Position numbers and translations under genes: made by a program. Positions 55,201-60,000 of a stretch of 60,000 nt of DNA are shown here, piece after piece. The notes under the pieces were generated by a model that had not been told where the DNA came from, did no database searches, and saw nothing but the letters and a program-made list of their open reading frames with translations. Every line of letters begins with the position of its first letter. Position 1 is the first letter of the stretch. Origin of the DNA: Branchiostoma floridae (Eukaryota; Chordata; Leptocardii; Amphioxiformes; Branchiostomatidae); NCBI RefSeq assembly GCF_000003815.2, contig NC_049981.1:15243514-15303513 (forward strand), given 5' to 3'.

Positions 55201-57540
55201 TGTAGTGCTTGCTAAAGGTGTAACTACTGCTCCTGAATGGAACAACCTCTCCGCCCACATTGTCGACAGCCCCTCACTGGACACTTCCAAGAACAGGTTG
55301 CTGTCATCGCATACGTAGTCCAGCCGCTGCGCCTCCTCCATCCGCGTGATATTCCTATGGGAAGTTTGCGGATTACGAACTAGAACTAGAACTACTAACT
55401 AGTCAGATACAAAAGATCTGTAAGCAATTTTGAAATGAGAAAAACTAGAAATACCTTTTAGAACATTGTATTTGATCAATGGAAAGAGTAATTTTGAATG
55501 TCATCCCTGTAGATATTGATTACCTTCGCCAAGAAGGTTATATTTTGGGTAGCGTTTGTTTGTTTGTATGTATGTATGTAGAAGACCAGAATAACTCAAG
55601 AACGCCTGGATGGATTGTATTGATATTCGGTATGTGAGTAGATCTTGGTGAGACCTAGAAACGATTAGATTTTGGGCCCCCTAGCGACCTGTTATGGTAC
55701 TGCAGCAGAAATTCCTGGTTTGATATCTCAAGTTCTGAACATGCTATGGCCATGATTTTTTAGTGGTAGACAGCTCTTGATGCCGAGAGTAGGTGGTGTA
55801 TGTTTGGGCCCCCTAGCGGCTTGTTTTAGAACTGCAGAGCAGGTTTAGTGTCAGACTTTAAAAGGGAATAACTCGAAAAGAGGTTAACGAATTGTTATGA
55901 TTTTTGGTATGTGGATAGCTCAAGTGATGCTTCATATAATGACAGATTAATTATGCAAATATTTATCTAATTTGCATAATTAATTATGAAATTTTATGAA
56001 CATGCTCAGTTCCATTATGGGACCATTGCAACATGTGACACCTGTAACTGAGAAGGAGAAGAATATTGATTGATATATATTATGCAAAATTGATACCTGA
56101 TTTGCATAATTAATGAAAAATGCTACAATTTTATTGTCGTAAATGACAGTAACTTCTTACTTGTAGCATTTGGAAGTTATGTACGGGTGAACATCATTGA
56201 ACATTAATTATGCAAATGAGACCCTCATTTGCATAAATTATCAGAAAACGCGATTAAAGCCTTCTTTCTTAACATAGATTGTGTACGCCTGGTGTCTGGT
56301 AGAGGAGATGATCAACTGATACAATTTATGTAAATAAGAACCTTATTTGCATAATCAATGATAAAAAATTAAAGCAGCAGTTGTAAAGAAAGGTAGGATT
56401 ATTTGGCGAAGGTATGGGGTCGTGGAACTCTAGTTCTATATATGTTCTATAAAGGCATATCATCACTTAACCAAAGTGTTATACCTTACATGTTGATACC
56501 AGGCAGTTGATTCACCCAAAAATCAAGACCATAGCATGTCCAGGTCAAAAGATACAAAAAACAGAAGTTCTGCTGCAGTACCAAGGTCATAGACAAGGGG
56601 GCCCAAAACCAACCTTTGTCTTCCCAACACCTACCCACATACGAAATATCGTAATCCATCAAGAGGTTCTTGAGTTATGCTGACTATAAAAGTCCGGACA
56701 CACAGACAGACACACAGACAGACTCCATTTTCATGGAGATAATTATGCTTTTACACTATCATGTGCAACTACCTGATCTCTCCCCTTGTTTGTTTGTAAT
56801 GTATGTATTGCATACCTCTCCTCAAATACATGTACAAGACCTCCATATGGTGTCTTATCCTAGGGACGTCCATAAGGCATAACAAAGGCTTGGTACTCAT
56901 TTACACCTGAGTTGAGTGAGAAAATTGTTATAAGTGCCTTTTCCTGTCTATGATTCAAATTCATCAATGTCATGCAATGAACTTTACAGATGAGATGAAG
57001 GCATAGGGTAGGCAATGGAAAAACTGGTTGTCAGCTCTTTAATTTGCTGCCGCACAATGGTTAGATAGACTAAGGGATATACAACAGAGATTTCATATCT
57101 CTGCAGTTTTGCAAGTTCAGACAAAACCATAGCACCAGAAGCACCTCCTAGGCATGCAGGATTCAAGTTGTAATGCATCACCATACGCTTGACAATATGC
57201 ATCTTTCCAGACCGTTACTTAAAGCTCGAACATTAACGGCGCATCCCCCACGGACATGGATCCACCTACAAATAGCTTACACAGTCTAAGCCTGGCTTGT
57301 CATTTCTGGGTCCTTTCTTTGTAAATTGCCTCGGAGGTATTTTGCATTTGTAGTGTAACTGTGCACCATTAGTGGGTGCTTGCCGTGTGGTATGGTACAT
57401 TAGAGGGTAATGAAACCCCCTGATATTGCTGGACATATGTCACCAAAGTACGTCAAAGCGAATGCTAATCAATACGTTGTGGCGGACTCACCGCTGAAAC
57501 CTGTGTGGAAGTTGGCCTTGATGTACGTAGATGATGACAT
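52096..57540 (-). CDS. uncharacterised multi-exon gene
   Basis: Reconstructed from splice sites and phase on the minus strand: exons 57492-57540, 56988-57147, 55228-55354, 55029-55120, a doubtful 53595-53619, 53417-53459 and 52096-52298. With all seven the frame is open for 232 residues. Firm parts are the first four and the last exon, whose phases (1, 2, 0, 2 and 0 at the stop) agree. The protein begins MSSSTYIKANFHTGFSG, has no signal peptide or clear membrane helix, and ends in a helix-like EQQLFAFQAQVMTLLNEAL. I do not recognise the family. The long intron at 55355-56987 holds a transposon. Confidence 0.6.
52555..53060. repeat. tandem minisatellite, three to four units of 149-171 bp
   Basis: CCAGGACAACTGAGTTGACA recurs at 52641, 52812 and 52961, each flanked by GTAGTACATACATGG and TGACACTATGAT variants. 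It lies in the intron before the last exon. A larger duplication flanks it: TTTTATCATGGGCCAGTACA at about 52435 and TTTTATCATGGACCAGTGCA at about 53320. Confidence 0.88.
53417..53459 (-). CDS. uncharacterised gene, penultimate exon
   Basis: Acceptor TGCTGAAAAG/CCC, donor GTAG/GTAAGTG, a perfect donor. It encodes PSAMPRLQMPPLYV and ends in phase 1. Only 43 nt, so supported mainly by splice sites. Confidence 0.45.
53595..53619 (-). CDS. possible 25-nt microexon
   Basis: Acceptor TTGACTAAG/A and a weak donor GCT/GTAGCT; this is the only choice here that links phase 2 to phase 0 and reads LKPMESIA. The frame stops at 53568-53570 if read on. Speculative. Confidence 0.2.
53970..54275. mobile_element. 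MITE-like repeat with GGTTGCAC palindromes
   Basis: CCAGGTTGCACA-G-TGTGCAACCTGG at 53979-54003 is a perfect hairpin. AAGTTGCACCCTGTGCAACC at about 54184 repeats the theme, with several single GTTGCAC motifs between. Confidence 0.65.
54385..54420. mobile_element. solo end of the 879-bp element family
   Basis: GTGGATGTCATCCA, then AAATTAACTTACTGTGGCCTTA resembles the right end at 32715-32749. Confidence 0.4.
54452..54805. mobile_element. short inverted-repeat element
   Basis: Left end GAACTAGGGATGGGTACTAG and right end GGTCCTCACCCCTAGTTAGAAC are imperfect inverted repeats about 350 bp apart, as in non-autonomous DNA transposons. AGGTCCAGGTCCAG is doubled near the left end. Confidence 0.65.
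55029..55120 (-). CDS. uncharacterised gene, exon 4
   Basis: Acceptor GACAAAACAG/ATT, donor GTGC/GTAAGTG; only phase 0 is open. It reads ICALTGEYSGISHYYYTEHV and PPKSDCILIS. Good splice sites and protein-like content. Confidence 0.65.
55228..55354 (-). CDS. uncharacterised gene, exon 3
   Basis: Acceptor CTTCCCATAG/G, in phase 2, out phase 0 with donor GCA/GTAGTT. It reads NITRMEEAQRLDYVCDDSN and LFLEVSSEGLSTMWAERLF; GC-rich codons stand out from the AT-rich surroundings. Confidence 0.7.
55521..56414. mobile_element. 894-bp element with four paired octamer motifs
   Basis: Ends TACCTTCGCCAAGAAGG and GGCGAAGGTA are inverted. The left part has a doubled GGGCCCCCTAGCG block (55674, 55809). The right part has four units about 120 bp apart, each with ATGCAAAT-like and ATTTGCAT facing each other (55953/55970, 56082/56100, 56210/56227, 56328/56345). 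Confidence 0.85.
56500..56735. repeat. dispersed repeat, copy shared with 50.4 kb
   Basis: Shares the ordered blocks TAGCATGTCCAGGTCAAAAGAT, TGCTGCAGTACCAAGGTCA, TCGTAATCCATC and GAGTTATGCTGA with 50350-50630, then runs into a short ACAGACAGACACA repeat. Confidence 0.75.
56880..56965 (-). mobile_element. tRNA-derived SINE, copy 3 (partial)
   Basis: GGCTTGGTACTCATTTACAC and CTGAGTTGAGTGAGAAA match the tail of copy 2, with a degraded B-box (GATTCAAATTC) at the end. The A-box is gone. Confidence 0.55.
56988..57147 (-). CDS. uncharacterised gene, exon 2
   Basis: Acceptor CCTGCATGCCTAG/GA, donor CATCT/GTAAAG; in phase 1, out phase 2, matching both neighbours. It reads GASGAMVLSELAKLQRYEIS, VVYPLVYLTIVRQQIKELTT and FSIAYPMPSSH. 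An in-frame ATG at 57202 lies upstream but the acceptor explains the phase better. Confidence 0.65.
57492..57540 (-). CDS. uncharacterised gene, exon 1
   Basis: ATG at 57538-57540, reading MSSSTYIKANFHTGFSG to the strong donor AGCG/GTGAGTC, phase 1. An in-frame TAA lies 9 nt upstream of the ATG, which supports this as the start. Confidence 0.6.
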
Positions 57541-57839
57541 GAAGTTTTAAGAGCCAAATTATAAATTCAAAATATTTGTATCAGAATATATTTGCATAGT
57601 TGCAGATAATTTTTTTCTGGCCAGGGGAATATCATGTATGATGTGCATGACTGCTGGATAGAAACTGTAGTGACTCTATTGCAATTTGTGACTCGAAAAT
57701 TCATGATTTAGCCAAACTGCATGTTTTTAGCCGTTTGATGTAATTTTGCATTGGTAATTTAGGCCCCTTAAGCTGTTCTTGAAGCTAATATAGACTTAGG
57801 TACAGTACACTGATCATGTTGGCATGTCCTACCCTTAGT

Positions 57840-58206
57840 GTAAGCTGTTTCATATTTTTTGTGAAGCGTTATTCAGTTATTAGTTATCCTGAATTCATCA
57901 TTAATCATTATTGAGATTATTCTTCGTCATGAGTAGGCCTGCGGAGGCAACGTCAAATAACCCTTGGAGATCATACTCCTGAACACTCTGGGTTCAAGAC
58001 AATCCACACCTTAAATCAGAAGTTTTGAGACAAAAAGTTCTGCCGCTACATTTTGGTGATTGATTCCAAAAGAATGCTCTATTGAGAAGTTTCTGAATTC
58101 ACCGTTAAACATTGTTGGTCTTTCTGAATTTTACATTAAGCATTTCCTGTACTCGTAAATTTACCGTCACGTGTAGCCAGCATCCTCCATGCAGACCCTC
58201 ATTAAA
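57840..58206. mobile_element. relic copy of the GTTAACCGTTA element
   Basis: TGAAGCGTTATTCAGTTATT and ATCCTGAATTCATCATTAAT at the left, CTGAATTCACCGTTAAACAT and CATGCAGACCCTCATTAAA at the right match the ends of the 36656-37923 element; the middle is mostly deleted. Confidence 0.75.
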
Positions 58207-59199
58207 CTGCGCACGTAGTCAAAGGTGAAGATCCCTGATCTGTAATCAGTTCTTTAATCTATAGTTAATATATAATTCTTGACATGTTTTGTTCTAGTCT
58301 CAGATTAATTATATTACCCACAATGACATATTGCCCACAATGCATCCCACTGCACACGCTCAGTTCAAACCATGAACCAGCTTACAAGGCCACACCAAGT
58401 GCCATAAATCAGCTGGAAATTGTTTCATCCATACTCTTTCAGGATAGGGAACAGCTGTTAATTGAATTTCTGTACCCCACCGTATGGTCATGTGGGTCAT
58501 TGTATCAAAGGCTTTACACAAGGTCCTAAAATGATAAAGTGATTTTCACTTGATGAATCTGAGATTTCAACAAACAGCAGTAACATTTCAAGACATTTCC
58601 AAATCCAATGGGTTTTGTTATGAATAAAGATGTGTAACCAGGTATAAGCAAGTCCACCCAATCTCAGACTGTATCTTTTGATTAAGCACTAATGAAGTTC
58701 AGGTTCTAATACATACCTGCTGGTAATACCAGAATCACATCTATGTTATAGAATCTCTGCCAGCACCAATGTTTATCTTCTTGCATGATAATTTGCAGGT
58801 TGATGGGAGGGTAAAGGAATGTGCAATGTGATTTGTCCCTGGTTCATCTTTGATGTGTATTGCTGTAAACTATGAATCTGTACTTTAAGAACAGAAGTGA
58901 GCAAATGATCAAGTTTCAAAAGCCATGCATTTTGAAATGATTGAAGGATGAAAATACAGTACATTTTGATACACAAGTTCAAGAAGACCAGCTTTTTGTC
59001 GCTGGTTGTCTTTTCTAGAATTCTGCGCATTACTCACTGTAACTTAATTGCATCTTTACTAGGAGAACAGAACATTCGCAAACAATCCTTCAGTTGGAAT
59101 AAAAAAAGAATCATTCATTTGTCCATTTTTGGTTGTCTTTATATTTGATGTGTTGATGACAGCTGTGCACTCAGATGGTGTATATGAATTATGATTGAG
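58207..59199. other. non-coding stretch
   Basis: No exon, RNA gene or repeat that I can support. Confidence 0.45.
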
Positions 59200-59350
59200 T
59201 CTAGCCAATCAGAGATGTCTGTATCCTGCCAGCCAGGCTGCCCCCATGACCCTAATCACATTGGACAGCCCCTATAAAAGGAGAGGGTGGCCATAGGCAT
59301 TGATTGTTTTTGAGGGGAGATCCATTGTTAGTATGTTTGTTGGGCCACAG
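59200..59350 (+). promoter_or_regulatory. candidate CCAAT/TATA core promoter
   Basis: AGCCAATCAGA at about 59203-59213 (CCAAT box) is followed about 65 bp later by CCCTATAAAAGGAG (TATA box, about 59272-59284). A transcript starting near 59310 would contain an ATG and reach GCCACAG/GTACTA, a possible donor near 59350. No coding exon is confirmed. Confidence 0.35.
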
Positions 59351-60000
59351 GTACTAATTTAGGGTAATGTAAAAATTCATTTACTTTTGCAGCACTTTGT
59401 TTTGTGACATAGGAAAAGGAGTTTTCATGGTGCTCTCTGTTATGCAGTTAAAACAATTCTGTATTATGATTGGAAATGCATATTCACAATAAATGTTCAA
59501 CAGAACTGCTCTGACTTGCATATTTCAAGCTCTGAAATGTTAAACCCATTTCACTCCATGCCACAGGTTTAGGGGGGAAATATATATTGTTCTTTCTGAT
59601 ATTTCTTCTTCATCTTCTCTGGCTATGTGGTTGAACAAATGAATTCAACTGTCATTCTTCTGTCAAATGACCTAACATTTGGCATGGAAAATATTTTTTT
59701 TAGAATTTATTTTCATTTTAATAATAGGCCTTAAACTTTTAAGATAATTTCATTTTAGTTTTTTAGGGGGGACATAAATTTTTGGACATAAAATGTTTTG
59801 GGCCCCAGTGTTACGGAAGTATTATTATAGACAGGCAATGTCACAGTTAACTTGATGCATTTCTAACCCTCCCCCCGACCCTATGGTATATGGTAATGGG
59901 TTACCCCTGGGCTAGATTATCAGGGCAGCGGCACATTGGTAGTTTGCTCCCTACTAATGATTCGGGGAGACCATGCAAAACACCTGGTAGCAGAGCTCAT
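59351..60000. other. non-coding end of window
   Basis: Nothing supported. If the promoter at 59.2 kb is real, its gene continues beyond the window. Confidence 0.4.

Noticed and set aside
55500-56420. CRISPR-like spaced repeats
   Set aside because: Units of 120 bp with inverted motifs in a transposon of an animal genome; not a CRISPR array.

Overview
This is animal nuclear DNA: intron-rich, with short exons and long AT-rich non-coding stretches full of small inverted-repeat transposons and tRNA-derived SINEs. The main gene is clearly the ADAM10 orthologue, and its protein is close to the vertebrate form. Together with the repeat content this suggests an invertebrate deuterostome, most likely an amphioxus (Branchiostoma). 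The species call is inference.

Layout. Positions 2697-18059 (minus strand) hold a complete 15-exon ADAM10 gene of 801 residues; all exon phases join in one open frame. Intron 11 is a striking AT-AC, U12-type (minor spliceosome) intron. A decayed tandem copy of exon 13 lies inside intron 13. Positions 18060-20990 are the upstream region, with a telomere-motif tandem duplication. At 21054-21232 (minus) there is a lone PLAT/LH2-domain exon like the N-terminus of animal lipoxygenases, with no partner exons found. Positions 27240-34424 (plus) hold a complete 6-exon gene for a 297-residue secreted, short collagen-like protein with a coiled coil, interrupted Gly-X-Y blocks and a very basic tail that ends proline-rich. 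One of its exons also has a decayed upstream duplicate. Positions 34425-52095 are a gene-poor stretch rich in repeats. Positions 52096-57540 (minus) hold a small multi-exon gene I reconstructed from splice sites and phase but cannot name; one linking exon is uncertain. The last 2.4 kb contains a textbook-like CCAAT plus TATA core promoter on the plus strand, but no convincing coding exon.

How the parts relate. ADAM10 is a membrane sheddase, the collagen-like protein is secreted, and the third gene is of unknown function. Nothing in the sequence links them into one pathway. The non-coding interest lies in at least eight repeat families, several present twice in this window, and in two independent cases of an exon duplicated and then silenced.
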